A stretch of DNA of 64,000 nt from Marchantia polymorpha subsp. ruderalis (GCA_037833965.1 AP031352.1:14302501-14366500); one strand, 5' to 3'; shown: positions 24,171-40,060, numbered from the stretch's first letter. Translations and numbers: made by a program. The notes: generated from the sequence alone by a model not told the origin.

Positions 24171-26700
24171 AGCGTTTTTTTGCTATTTTGTTTATCATAT
24201 GTTAGATATCCGAACTTATTTGTCAAAAATCATCTAAGTCTTAGATTTGTAGAATCTTTGTATTTCAATCAAATTATGTAATTGATGTTTTATTTGCTTA
24301 TGATTTTGAAAAATATAATCATTACTTTGCACGTTAATTTTTTGCAGAATATTATAATTTGGAAAGTAAATTACAAACCTTGAATTGAAATTTTCATCTT
24401 GCAATATAAAATTGATCATATTCAATATGAATATTTATCTTGGAATAATATACTTAGTATTAATTATGTGGTTATATTATTCAAATGATAAAAAATTAGT
24501 TGAATTTTATTGATATAATAAAATATTTGATAAAAAATAAATGAATTACGCATTAGTTGAATCAAAATGTTGTGAATTTAATTATCCATTTCAAAGTATT
24601 GGATTCAAGATATTCAATATTCAGTTATAAATCAAGTATTATTTTTCATAATAAGTTGAAATTTTTTTTTCAAGAATAAAATGAATTTGTTAATAAATTG
24701 AAAAATAATAATTTTAGAAAAAATGTTCATGAGGTTAAACCTCTGTAGAGTTTGATCTGCTTAGACTAAGCGTATCATTCAAACTTCACAAAATTTTACA
24801 TTACAAATTAAATACTTACTTAACTCATGCATAGTCAAATATGAGTCAAAATATTTTCTATTAAATTATGAAAGAAAATCAAAAACTGTATCTTAAAAAA
24901 TTTATACTTTTTGATACTTTTTCTATTAAAAACTTGCCTTTTCCATTTTATATTTTTTTGTGTTGAAATGAGGTTGAGATGTAGATTATTTAATTATGTC
25001 AAACATATTTATTAAATTTCTTCAAGTTTATTAATTTTAAACTGAAAACATTTCATGACTTTAATCAATCATAGTATCTTCATTAACATTGAAAAAAGAT
25101 GTACAAATCATATGTTATTATCAAATAAATATAATTATAATAATAATATTTCTATTAATTTTGATACTTCAAAATCAATTTTTATATTTGATTGACAAGA
25201 TTTTAAAAAGAGATTTTTTATAAATAATGAATTTTCCCGCATTATTTTGATAAAAAATAAAAAATAATTTTTATCATTATTTTTAAAATTATTAATTATT
25301 AATATTCTAAATATTTTAATCTTTATCAATAAACACCCAAAAAATTCAATTTGATTTTATTTACATATATGTATATATATCCAAAAAAGCCCATAAATTT
25401 ATTATATTCAATATTCCATGTTTGAGATCAAATTTTTATTCACAAATCTAACTAAGCTAGTTGCAAAATGTGGATCAATAAGAAAATATCATAATCTTAC
25501 TTCAAAAGCCTACAGAATTTAATATACTACATTGTGAATTGATCAATAATCTACATGGATTCTTTTACCAATTTGATTTTATACATGTTCTAAAGATAAT
25601 AACAAAGTATTCTACATAATTTCATTATTCAAGTATGCAACCAAAAATAGTTTATATCAATATCTTTCTCTAAAAATTGATTCTTATGGCTAAAAATTAA
25701 ATGATTGGTTCATTTGAAAAGAAAACATAAACTAAATATGAGACTTACTTAAAATGTTGTATTCTTTCTTATATAGATCTTCTCAGCAAGTTAAAAAAAA
25801 TGAGATATCACTCTCTCCATCCAATCTAATATTAGTGAATTGAGAGTAAAATAAACCGAACAAGCACACTTATGATTCTCAACAAATTGTCACGGAAATT
25901 TTATACAATAGACTTTTTCCAACTTTGAAGTCAATAACTACTTCTTACTTTGATGGTACTAATATCATACTAGTAAATATAAAATAATATATTTATATAT
26001 AGTGTCTCTGCACACTATATTTCATTCTCGTAAACACTAGTTGTATTTACCATTTCAATAAATAAAAACTATTTCCAGTTTTCTCACTTCATGTGTTATT
26101 TTGAGTAACACATGAGAAATCTCCTCAATTTTAGTTTATTTTGATATTCTTTTGAGGTATTCTCTCAATGTAATCTTTTATTCTACAAAGCATTGACATT
26201 CGCAACACTAATCCCTTCAATCTTTATTTAACAAGCACGCGGATGGATGAAATGTTACTATCAAGCAATATATTTACTCTACCAAGCATACAAATCCATG
26301 ACGACTAAAATAGTTCATTATAGTGCAAATCTATCTCCATCTTGGGAAACCTTTACTATAATTTTAACTAATTGACAATAGTTATAGTGACAATCTTTTG
26401 TAGTTTCGAATACATTAGGGCTTCTTTCTTATTAAATAATCAAACGTAGATACAAATGACGTGGAAAGTGGAATTATCAACAGTCCAACATAAATGACAA
26501 CAATCATAGCGATTCTACAAGGATTCAGATGACTTTTCTACTTTGATTGCTTCGATGTTGTCATATTCATATAACCAACTTACATCCCGATAAACAAGAA
26601 CGATTTATTCTTATATAGTATAAGTGCTATTTAAGTTCAAAGAAGAATATAATCATATTCCACTCAAGCTGTAAGCTAAATATCACCGGACCAGAATCAC
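24171..26700. other. Extremely AT-rich sequence, nothing recognised
   Basis: Roughly four-fifths A+T by eye, with many A and T runs. The short open frames have no motifs. It is probably very old repeat sequence. Confidence 0.5.
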
Positions 26701-27779
26701 AGGCAATACATGAATTCGAACCCGTTGAGGAAGTTGCATTTTAGTCGGAGTATTCATGAAATGAGTAATGAGATCAACAAAAATCAATACTCACAATGTT
26801 TCAACATGTGAAAGACTGACATTTAGCATACTTAGATTTAAGCTCTATCAGATATAAAATTATGAAACTGAAGTCCACGAATGTTTCAAGAGGTTGCTAC
26901 ATAATATCTGCCTATAAAATAGTTGGCTTTTCTGAGAGGAATCTTCCATTACTTTTACAGAATTTGTGTTCCATGACACTTAACTTTTCTTGAAGAAGAA
27001 TATTATGGACGTCCGACATTTAATTTACCATGTGAGGAGGTCTCACGTGCAGATAAGTCTCCTGTGCAGAAAGGAAAGTGGTGAACATTGGATACCTCAA
27101 GCGATGATTGGGAATTATTGTGCATTGACTCTGACGAGTGATCCTGCCGGTGCCATATGGTTGGGCTACAGGTAATGTGGACACATGCTTGTTTGAAGTC
27201 ACAAAGGGAATTTGAGCGGAAATCGAACATCCTCTGCGCATCCTCGCATGTTACCGCTAGTGTGGTGGTAGTTCACTTTACTTCATGCACGAGTGTCTGA
27301 CCTGGGAGGAATTCAAACGTGTGTGAAACAAGTCATTCAGCATACAATCGAGTAAAAAGTAAATTGATTTACGAAGTTCTTCCAAAAAAAGTTCGTTTAG
27401 CTAGCTTTCAGTCAAAACATTAGAATACGTTATGGGCAAAAAAGTGTCTATAAATATATTGGTCAAGGATATCTCTTTCACATGTTAATTGAATTCGGAC
27501 AGCCATATAGTATTTTTGAAGATACGAAGCGATCAGTTGTGGGCATCGTGGGCCGAGAACTCTATTGGACAGCAGCGCGCAGGACTGAATCTGTAGGAGA
27601 ATTCCGCGGTTTAAAAGGGGCACCCGAAGAATTTAATGCGAATTTGTATGTCCTATGGCACTGAGTGATATAGCAAAAAAGAATGGGAAGAACCCCATCT
27701 AGTTGTATAGGGTTGAAGCAAAGCAGTTCAGATGGGACCGATAGTATCACAATAAGAAACAGTTGCTGCAGTTGATACT

Positions 27780-27815
<36 letters not shown>

Positions 27816-29330
27816 CAAAAGACTTTACGAAACAACATAACATACTGAAACACATAATTAGCATGATTTTTCTTGTACATGACTTTACTCTAGCTAGTTC
27901 TTTACGTCATATGTGATATTGATTTTTCTCTTTTCATATTTTTTTATCAGTTTAAATTTATTTATTTTTTGACGTGAATGCAATTAATGTTTATTTGTGT
28001 GCCCAATTTATTGTCACACACTTACAAAGATTTTGGCAAATACATAAATATTTGATCATAATATATAAGTTTAGTGAAATGAGATAAGAATTTAGATGAA
28101 AGAATAAAAGTGCGAAAATTGTAGATGAATCTTATAATTTTATTATATAGATGCAATTTTACTTACAATGCTATAAATGCAGCTTCAACATATATTGTGA
28201 CAGACACTGCCAAATTTATTCTTATATGTGCAAGTCTTCCTTTAATGCCATTCATCCATATAGAAACTAGTGATGATAAATAAGAATTCAAAATGTCGTG
28301 CATTTCACATTGATAACTTGATTCTAGATTCTAAAACGTGAAGCTCTGTAGTAAAATGTGATGTATATGACCCATCATGTATGTATCATTCACAAAGTGG
28401 TAGACAGAATAGCTTCATAAATGAATCACGGCAAATAAATATCTTCCAAAGCATCAATTTAGCTATATGTCAAAAACTATGCGGAATGTACAATAAGAAC
28501 AAAACACTAACAGATTTTGTACATGGTCTTAGTCTAGTTAAAATAAAGTTGCATGGTGAAAGTTTAACAAAATTTTCGGTTAAATGCTCTAAAGCATGGG
28601 AACTAGGAGGAAAACTTGATTGGAGAAAATAACGATGGCAATAGTATAGTTTTTCCATGTTTTCCAAATATCTTCATGTTCGGTTTTACACAGAAATGGA
28701 AATTCTTTTGGGTCAAGAGAGAGTTCACAGACCGTCGGTTGGTAATAACCAGCTAGTAACTTTGTATATTGTACAGCCAGTGACGCACCACTTGACTTTC
28801 CTGAAGACCTGTGTATGTTCGTATGATTATATGTGTAGCCTTGATAATTGTGAAATTTTGGAAATGCGTGGAAATTGCTTAATTAAATTTCCAATGATTT
28901 TTGATGTTCAAATATGTTGTTGACTTGTATTGTATTTGACTTATTAGGATCAAATTATGTTTGTCATTGTGTACTAGGGTGGGCAGAGACAATTGGTGGA
29001 GACGACTCGGCTATGGCAGTGAATTAGCCCCTGACGCGTGAGCTCTACTGTCAACGTAATGAAGTGTAATTTCGTTAACAGTTTAATTTCCCGTCAAGTC
29101 TTCGTGGTTAAGAATCTTGCTTTATATATGATATACCTAACGACAGGATTTTCTTAATCTTTTTCTCCTGCATTCTGATTAGTCAAGTTGGATAATTTTG
29201 TCCAGTTGGGAAGTGCTAGCATCCTACATCATACCATACTTTTGTACCTACAAGACAACTTTCGACTACGTGCGCATCTACAACGTTCTTTTCAATCATT
29301 GAGTTGGAAAAATAAGAATCATTGGACAAG
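26701..29330. other. Mixed-composition stretch with small GC-normal islands, no recognised gene
   Basis: Islands of near-normal composition at about 26,990-27,300, 27,480-27,700, 28,640-28,830 and 28,970-29,300 interrupt the AT-rich field. They contain overlapping short open frames on both strands (60-100 codons) without recognisable domains or splice-linked neighbours. They could be fragments of unrecognised mobile elements or captured gene pieces. Confidence 0.35.
27784..27812. repeat. AT dinucleotide microsatellite
   Basis: About 14 perfect AT repeats. Confidence 0.95.
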
Positions 29331-32050
29331 TATTAGAAATGTGTTATAATACATGAATAAAATTACACGTGTGTTATTTAACCGAAAAACATTTTCTTAT
29401 ACATTTTTTTATATTATATATAATATTTTCCTTATATTATCAAACTTACAACCACAATTCTCATCCAAATAGCAATTTTTAGATGAGTTAAATTATTCAT
29501 CAGGCAACTCTTTGGCTTCAAGGACACTCAGCTCTTCAAATATCACCAAGATGACTAAATGTAATACCAACTGTAACGAAGTAATATTTGCAAGTCATAC
29601 ATAAAACGAGGAGGAACTCAGTTGAAACTCTAAGCGTTCCCCCCACAATACAGAACCAATATGACAAATTATCACTTTATGGAGCTTTCCGTCCTTAATC
29701 AAAGATGGCTGCTGCTTCCCACAATAGCCGCTTGAAATTTATACAGCTTTGACAAGATGACAAATTTATACAAGAATAGTGGATACAATCGTAGTTTAAT
29801 GAAAGTAATATAACTGTCTATTCTTAGAGAACTAGCCATTACATACTTTGGAATACCTTGATCTAAATAAAGTAAGCTCATTATAGCCTTGTATTTTTTA
29901 TTATGGAGAAAAAGTGCAGTGCTAAGTTAATTAGATAAAGTTTCATAACAAAAAAAATATTCATGTTTTATGCTATATTTTCTTTTCCCTTGACTTTTCA
30001 TTGCTGAAATTTTTCATTTATTTACAAGTTTTTATCCTATGATATAAATAAGATTATTTAATATATCGAAAAAATTGAAATAATATTTAAATAAAATTTT
30101 TAAAATTAGATTGCAGTAATAATCAAATAATTGCAAAAGAAACTACTGGAAAAATCAATATGTTTTTTCAAAAAATAAGATAGTGGTTAATAATTTGGAA
30201 AAAATATTTACACCATACTTTAAGAAGTAGAAAATTTCAAAAATATTTTCTCTCATAATACTTATTTTTTTCAAAAAAAATCAATCACTTGAAAAGAATG
30301 TCATTTTAAAGCCTGGAAATGAAAAGAAACCATATCACTTGCTAAATTATTATGATATATATAATTGTCATATAATTTTGAAAACCTTCAATATTTAATA
30401 GCAAAAAGATGCTTGAAATTTTATTTTGAGATATCAGATTCAACAATATTCAATAATTCATATAGTAACAAAGCAATGAATTCTGATAAAGTAAAAAATT
30501 TGTAATAAATGGAGACCACACTGTCTTATCTCTATCAGCAAGTTGTACTCTTTAATTATTTTTTAGACTTACTACATTCGAATATTTATTCAATTTAACA
30601 TAACTGATACCTCTTTTCAAGTGAATAGAGAACATGCTTTTGTAATGAACAAAAGTTAACCAAAATATCACTTTAAAATATTAACACACTATGAACACCA
30701 ATAAATAAATAAATAAATAAATATTTATAGACACAAAGAGAAACTCAAAGACAACTCTAATGTTTAATTTGAGATACATTGTTTAACCTACGAGAATTTT
30801 CAGGCATATTTTTCAAATTTTACAGTAGTATCTAATAAACAAAGCCAACATATGTCAAAATCTTGGCTGAATTTTAAATTATTTAAATCAGATGAACTCA
30901 ATATCATACTGAACATATCCTAATATACAGAAAGGATCAATTTTAAACATGATAGTTACGTTTGTAAATCAAGTATGTTCACAATTAAATACTCAAATGA
31001 TCTATTTAATTTTATTCTAATATAAATTATTATTCAGGTTTAAAAAATCTTATTTCTTCTTACAAATTTTTTGATTACTGAAAGAAGAAAAACCTAATAT
31101 ATTGATCGAATGGATAAATTTGAAACTTGATCATTCATTAAAGATGAATATTCCAACTAGATTTGATAAGAAAAATATTTTAAATATAAATAATTGTTCA
31201 ATTTTATTTAAAATTAAATAATTTAAAAATCATATTTATGAATGATATTACAAAAATTCTTATATTTTCAAAAATATTAAAAAATATCATTTAAAAGAAA
31301 AATTTCACAATTTATGATATAGAAATTTCAATTAAAAAAATGAATCTTATATACATTGTATTGATTTATGCATTGCTAGAGAACAAAAAGAGGAGGTTTT
31401 CACAGAAGAAAAACAATAATCGGCAAGAAACAAAGTGATATAATGGGATAGACTCTTTTATTATATGATCATAGACAAAAAGCGCAAACCACACATTGTA
31501 CTTAGCCAATAATAAAGTTCAGATTCATCAAGTTGTAGAAGATAACCATAAAACGTTAAATATCGGACATAGTTCTTACACAATGAAATCTCATGTTTAT
31601 TCTAACAATCGTCAGTAATACAGCATATTAGTAGGATCAACATTGTTCATTTCGATATGAATCATTTTGAGATGATTGATTTGGAGATAATTTGAGTAAT
31701 AGATCAAGGACACAATGTTAAACATTAACTAGCATAATTCATAGAGATGCAAAGAAAATAAATTTTTTTTTGGAAGAAAATCAAAATCGTAGATCAAATA
31801 TGTATAATCGGAATTTTTTTTTTCAAATATGTTAATCATCTATAAGGATAAAAATATCACACTATAAATCTTTAATTATAAGTATTTAGTTGGATTGAAA
31901 AATTATTACTCAGAGATCTAAATCTTCATTACTACACCCATACATGTTAGTTCAATAGTCATGCTCTAAATTTTTGTTGGAACATCTACTTCAAGACAGT
32001 CGTTATTGAGGAGATTTGACGTTTTATATTCCTCTTAACGTGCGTGTTGT
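29331..32050. other. Extremely AT-rich sequence, nothing recognised
   Basis: There is no open frame of note. An AAAT microsatellite occurs at 30,701-30,722. Composition changes sharply at about 32,050-32,100, where the GGPP synthase island begins. Confidence 0.5.
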
Positions 32051-33883
<1,833 letters not shown>

Positions 33884-36800
33884 CTGGAGGAAAATGATAG
33901 CACGTAAGTGCCCAATAACATAGCCCATGTTTAGTTATAGTAGAGATAATTTTGTTTTCTCAACCCGGCTGAGAATCGAGAAACTAGTTGTCGCGTCGCA
34001 TGTCAATACCACTTGCTCTCGTCCTCATATAACCGACACATGGAGGATGTCACCATCAAGCAAGGTCAGATACTGTTGTACGCTCAGTCCTAGTTTGTCG
34101 CACTTACCAAGCTGCCTTTTTCTTCTAACAAAACAGTCCCTTTACTCTTGAGGACCACTCAGAGCCCGTTCGCGGAACACTCGAGCTGCTATTGCAGCTG
34201 CTGCTAAAATTGCAGCGCATTGTACATTTTTTAATCTGTAGCAGAGATGTTCTGTAGAATGGAGGGGATGCCTCGATGCAGTTGATTTTTCCAGATTCTT
34301 CCATATTGCCAGTTGATGAGGAAGCGTCATACATATCCGAAATCTTCAATTGCATACGACGTTCGTCCAACGTAACCTTTGGATCTATAGTTGTCCCTTG
34401 CCATTTGTTCTCCCATTCATTGGAACTTTTGTTTTATTTGATAGTCTACGATATGCCTCTTGGTACGCCTATTCATTTTAAGGCTGAAACTCACTGCTAC
34501 TTTTAAACTTTGGTTCCTCTGGAGCATCTCTTTCAGCTCGAGCGGATTGAAGAACTCTTTCATAACATGGTAGATTAGTCCTAGTTTCTGATCCCAACAC
34601 CTCAAGACGATAACGCTCACTAGAGGTCGTCTGCTCTTCAAACTTCGAAACTAGCCACGCAGCCCTGCAGATTTAGAAATTCGAAGGGCACTCTCTGTCA
34701 CACGTGACCAGACATCGACCCCAGATTATGGAGAGATGAATTAATCTTTCGCGGTTTGCACTATCACAACTTGTTGGACCTCATTGAAAGCCTGTTGGTC
34801 TGAAGTTTGCTCTTCAATTTCACCTCTCCCACTGTAAGGTCGTTGTGTGTACTCCCCGGAAGCCTTGACATCATTTTCAGCGGTTATTTTGAATTCTTTG
34901 CACACTTCATTCCCTTTTCGAAGCGGATCAATTGGCTTGGCTTTTTGTGAAATGTACTCGCACACGCAGAACTGCCGTAGTATTCACCCCCGCCGGTAAC
35001 AGGCGTCCGTGAGTTAAAAGGTCAAAGGCGCTTTGTTGTAGTAAGATCATACAGTGCGTCACTGGAAGAAAATATGTCTTCATACACCTGTACGTAAGAA
35101 GTTAGGGACTGAGGAAGTTGCAACTTTTATGGAGAATCATGTTCTTGGTTTGATCTGAAGTCTGGCTTGGGTGAAGCATGTGTGTTCTTAGACAAGAGTG
35201 TCGATGCTGACGTCAAGAGGAGGTTGAAATTCTCAAGTTCCGGTTTTCTCTTTTGGAGTCTTCCTAAATGTCTAAGAGTGAATCTCAGGAAGGCCGAACG
35301 AAGGAAACTAGTTGTGTATCTTGATCTGATGGTTTACAACAACCTAACGGCAGCAATACTTTTACAATGTGTATCTTGCAATTCCTCTTCTTCGTCTGCG
35401 CAGGTATGGAAGATAGTGTAAGCACAAGGAACCTGTTGCTGTAACTATAGCATGCCTTTATTACGAGAGACCCCTTTACTCAGTGGCACTAAACCATACG
35501 TGGACGCTACCAGTTTGGTAGCTTTACGATACTTCTTGAGAGTATCTGTAAGCTGACTTTAATCTCATGAAGTCTTCTGCGAGGATGAGGTTCTTCTGCG
35601 AACTCTAAAATCGTAATAATGGAAACGAAGCTCAATGGCGATTGTGGACTGCTACACAATTGGTGTCACTGCCAACGGAGGTGACCCGTCAGATACTCAT
35701 GGTCTCTTCAGCATCGTGGTCGAGCTAACTTATCACAGCAGAATCTTTCAGATACGAAATTTTAAGCGCATGTGAAAAGATTGGTTACCTTCAGTTCGAC
35801 CAAACGGAAGCTTGAAAGATCCCAAGAAGATAGATTGGATAGAACTCTCCGCACAGATGAGTCGATGTGTTGGCGAGATTTCTAAGGTCTAATCTTCTTC
35901 ACTGCACAATCTGTTGACTATTGGAACACCGCGGAGTCCAAGTTCATACGAGGTGCCGAATGGATCTGTACAACTCATGGTTGTGTTCTTCGATAGGATC
36001 GACAAGAGAATGGACTTCGTTTCAACGTATTCAACGCATGCAGTGATCTGGCTTAGAAAAGCATTGAACGATCCAATAATTCCTAAGGAGGCCCAGCAAT
36101 TTGGATATGACCCACATAAATGTAAAATGCAGTAGGCATGTGGCTCTACACAAATTCAAAGCCAAACTGAAGTTTCGCTCAAAAAGGTTGTACGATCATA
36201 GAACATAGCTTTCGTGTATAGTATTATCTTCTAGCGTACTTTCTGCATGACATTCACGTGATGATAGCAGAGATTGCTTCTCATACACTTTTACACACTT
36301 GAAGGAAATGTTATGAGTTCACACACAATCTGTCTGTCTGAGCACTTCACTCTCTTTGTGTTCCGGGATCATAGCCCCGAGTTCCATATCCATACCGCGA
36401 GAAGAAGAATGAATCCTGCACGAACTAATGCTTCGCACGAGGCTGAAGGTTCCCCTTGGTGTAAAGCGTGCGTACATCAGGCACCCTTCCGCCACTCCAT
36501 GAACAGCTTGCCCAACGATGTTCCGTGTCACTTCTCTGTATCACTCCTTTGTGTTCAGGGGTACCAGCACGGAACATCCAAGCAGTCAGACGTCGTCACA
36601 TTTTCTATATGTCGTGGACTTCCATAAAACACCATGTGCCCCAACAGGACATCCAATTTACTCTACCTCAAGCGACCTGCACCACTCTTTTGCTTTTGGA
36701 ATCAGCTGGATGTTACTCGTCATGTGTAGACATATATGAACCGCAATCTCTTCCTCATACGAAGAGAGGGTCGTCACGACGAATATCCAATGCACATTTC

Positions 36801-37400
36801 TTCGCTGTATCCAACAGATGCACATCAAATATTCACACGCACATCCAATATTTAAAAGCACATGGAATCTGATACGTGATGCCATGGCGCATTGTGTTAC
36901 TCAGAGCTTCTCACCTCCCAAAATCTTGGACGTAAACAAAGGAGTGGATCTTGAACAGGAATCAGACGGATAGACCTGCACATGTACCAACGTCCAAACC
37001 ACATCCACCTCTCTCACGGGATCTTGCTGAAAGCATATGCCTTGACTTTGAATCTATCTCACGGCCGGCAATACTACTACATGAACGACCTCTGGCTCGG
37101 CGGCGAGAACGGTCTTTCCTTGCTTCCTCTCCCGATTTTCTCCAAGTGTTCCTTTGGTAATCAGGTCCTGCTGTACATGTATCTTTCCCGACATGATTGC
37201 TTCTGACGAAGTTATTTTCTTTCATTCTCTCTTCGATCGAGAAAACCTGAAAGATGTGGGTTTTGTGGGAAGATGGAGTGATTAAGGTTCCGCTTCTTAT
37301 ACAAACACTTGCGCGGAGTCTTACAGCCAGGTTCCATCTAGCCGTAGAGATTCCTCCATGACCGAGGAAGGCCAATGTGTGCACTTCCAGTTCGCAAATC
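33884..37400. other. Gene-like composition downstream of GGPPS, no recognised gene
   Basis: The first few hundred bases should include the GGPPS 3' UTR. Further on, open frames occur at 34,741-34,965 (minus, 74 codons, acidic, ends in a stop), 35,914-36,135 (plus), 36,274-36,872 (overlapping plus frames), 36,319-36,531 (minus) and 36,962-37,429 (minus, 155 codons, Arg-rich). None has a recognisable domain or a convincing exon chain. The 34,741-34,965 frame has the most protein-like composition and could be a terminal exon of an unknown minus-strand gene. Confidence 0.4.
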
Positions 37401-37406
37401 ACGTAA

Positions 37407-37464
37407 TGTGGGTCCAATGAACTTCTCATGCGTGGGAAATTATGAGAAGTTCATTGGACCCACA
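37407..37464. repeat. Perfect 23-bp inverted repeat with a 12-nt loop
   Basis: Arms 37,407-37,429 and 37,442-37,464 are exact reverse complements (outer part 'tgtgggtccaatgaac'). The hairpin lies at the boundary between the GGPPS island and the next AT-rich field. It could be a miniature foldback element or the end of an inverted insertion. The stem is too short and too perfect for a typical plant microRNA precursor. Confidence 0.9.
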
Positions 37465-38104
37465 CATTTTTCGTAATCGAGGTTACTTTTCCGACAAAGT
37501 TCTGCAGTGTACTAAATGGAGGAGTTACGTTGGCTCTGAATGCTGACTATCAAGAAATTTTGATCTCCAACATGTGTGGTATACCGCAACATATTGAAAC
37601 GCTGACAAACTATTTTTGTAGATTTTGCAGTTTTCCAAATTCAATATAGGGAGATGAAACTAGGACAATGTAACACTAGGATGATTGAAAATGTAGCCAT
37701 GGGGATAGAAAAGAAATGAAGGCAACTCATCAAGTCTTCTAAGGATCAAACCTCATAGGAGGATAGGGAATGGTATCAAGATGAACATATGTATAACATC
37801 TACAGTATCCTAACTATTGAAATGAAATTGTCTACAATTAGTAATATCACCAGGTGATATTTCACATGATGTGATTACTCACATGCGTATGATATTAATT
37901 TCCATAAGTTAAAACATTATATGGTGTTGTCAATGAAAAAAAAAAAAAACTTGAAAAAAGTGATAAGTATTGTCTAATATGGATATCACTTGCATTAAAA
38001 TCTCACAGTTTAACAATTTGCATCCATATCTCAAAATGAATTCAAAGTTGGAGTAACAAAGAGTTTTACTACATGTGTACTCTTGTACTTCGAGCTATTG
38101 ATTG
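37465..38104. other. AT-rich spacer, nothing recognised
   Basis: Composition falls from gene-like to AT-rich across this stretch. No gene or element was seen. Confidence 0.4.
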
Positions 38105-38420
38105 TTACACTTCATTCGCCATACATTCATTAACATGTGTCATCAACGTTTTAAAGTTTCTCACAAGTAGAATCACAAATCAACACATTTATAAACGTAT
38201 CTTGTTTACCTCCACTTCATTAGCGTTACATTCATTAACATGTGTCATCGAAGTTTTGAAATTTCTCTCAAGTAGAATCATAAATCAACACATTTGTAAA
38301 TGTATCTTGTTTACCTACATTTCATTCGCTGTACATTCATTAACATATGTCATCAACGTTTTAAAGTTTCTCACAAGTAGAATTACAAATCAACACATTT
38401 ATAAACGTATCTTGTTTAAC
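38105..38420. repeat. 105-bp tandem repeat, three copies
   Basis: The phrase 'acattcattaacat' recurs at 38,123, 38,228 and 38,333, a spacing of exactly 105 bp, and the flanking sequence also matches. Because 105 is a multiple of three, a repetitive open frame crosses all copies on the plus strand. It has no sign of being a gene. Confidence 0.9.
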
Positions 38421-39289
38421 TCAAACAAAGTATAGATCTGACTCTATACTGCTTGACTACCACAGATATCAAAACTCCTCACATATGAGATCTTCTCTCT
38501 GCATTATTGCAAATTGTACATCTGAAAGTACATAAAAATATTTCGTCCAATGAGCATGAGTCACTTGTAGTAATGTTGAGTCAAGAAATTAATAACAATC
38601 ATACATGTAATTTTGGGTCTAGAATTTAATAACAATCATACCTATCTAGGTATGATAAAAATATAGTAACAATTTTATTATTGTGTAAGAAGCTAAAGAT
38701 ACAAGTAAAAAATTACTAGTACAGATAATGCAACAAATTGAGATTGAGTTAAAAATTTATACATATGTAAATTATATAACCATATACAATAAAAATGCTT
38801 CAATGATAGTAGTCAAGGTCTCAAATCACTTAAAAAATATGAAATATATAATTTTCTAAATAAATATATGAAATGTAGGTTTGTAATATTATTTAACATT
38901 TTTTTATTGTCAAAAAATTCAAAATCTTAGAACTTTGTAATTGAGTTAGTAGATTTAAGAATAAAATAATAATATTTTTTTATAAAAAAATTTATTTTTT
39001 GATGCAATTTATGAAAAAATAGCACATATCTTGATTAAATGTGCATTAGGAATTTTAAAAAAACTTATCATCAATCAATTTCAAAAAATATAATGTAAAA
39101 TGAATTTTTGAGCTTGTATTGTGAGAGAGAATAAATTTTATTTTCTAACTTATCTATGATTTCTTCAAACGTTTATGTTGCTCCTAACCTTAGTTAAGAC
39201 ATAACATAAAGATCAAGATTACTTCACTACATGTGTCTGACTTTAGATTTCCTCACAAGGGATCTCTACTTCTTGAAAGTCTAGCCTAT
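38421..39289. other. AT-rich sequence, nothing recognised
   Basis: Short repeats of 'aacaatcatac' occur near 38,590-38,640. No gene or element structure is recognised. Confidence 0.4.
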
Positions 39290-39745
39290 AGGAGCCAGTA
39301 TTAGAATTTTGAGCCAATAGTTTAAAATTTTAATCTAAATACTTTTTAGTTGACGACTAAATCTTTTTGCGCTGGCTAGGATCTTTGGCGAAAACTAGAT
39401 TACAAGTTTAGAATTTAAAGCTAACGGCTAAAAAATTATCCTTAATTTCTATAAAATAAATTAAATCTTGAATACTTAATCTAAAAACTTCATAGTCGAC
39501 GGCTAGACTTTTTTGCGATGCTAAGGATTTTTGGCTGTGGCTACGAGACAAGATTAGGGTTTTGAGCCAACGGGTTAAACTTTTGATCTAAACACTTCAT
39601 CGTCGATGGCTAGATTTTTTTTGCGATGTTCAAGGTTTTTGGTAGTGACTACGAGACAAGATTAGGGTTTTGAGCCAACGGTTCAAACCTTTAATCTAAA
39701 AACTTTCTAGTCAACTATCAAATATTCTTGCAATTTCTAAATTTT
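39290..39745. repeat. Imperfect tandem repeat of about 108 bp, about four copies
   Basis: The phrase 'attagggttttgagccaacg' occurs at 39,553 and 39,661 (108 bp apart). A diverged version is at 39,300 and a weaker one is near 39,415. Each is followed by 'aatctaaa' and a 'gtcgacggctag'-like phrase. The array directly abuts a minus-strand copia LTR fragment and may be part of that element's leader. Confidence 0.75.
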
Positions 39746-39755
39746 TTAGTAGCGG

Positions 39756-40060
39756 CTAGTGTATTTTCATGACATCTAAATTGATTTTTATTGATTTATG
39801 TAAAGAGTCATTTGTTGCATTTTGATAAAAATCCAAGAATAGTGTGTAAACGCAAATCACGAGAATTATAACGACATACTTAACCAATCCAACAAGACAA
39901 GAAACACAAGAATACACACGAATAACATGGTTCACCCTCAAAGTCTACGTCCACGGAGGAATACACTCGAGAGTTTACTGCTTGAAGTAACAATATTCTT
40001 ATAATCCTCAGGATATATATACCCAAGGTAGTCAACAACTTTACGCTATAAATAGCTACA
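39756..40060 (-). mobile_element. Ty1/copia LTR fragment, minus orientation
   Basis: Read on the minus strand it contains 'ccgtggacgtagac' followed by 'ggtgaaccatg', the phrase shared by many plant copia LTRs and present in diverged form at about 22,490 in this window. No coding part could be recognised next to it. It is a broken fragment. Confidence 0.6.

Noticed and set aside
26690-26750. tRNA-like T-loop phrase (GGTTCGAAT on the minus strand)
   Set aside because: No acceptor stem, D-arm or anticodon arm can be drawn around it.
36274-36872. Overlapping plus-strand open frames of 117-134 codons
   Set aside because: Cys/His/Ser-rich without recognisable motif, mutually overlapping in different frames, with no splice support.
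38105-38420. CRISPR-like regular repeat spacing
   Set aside because: The units are contiguous 105-bp tandem repeats with no unique spacers, and the context is eukaryotic.
38073-38435. 120-codon repetitive open frame
   Set aside because: Artefact of the 105-bp tandem repeat; there is no start context or flanking coding sequence.
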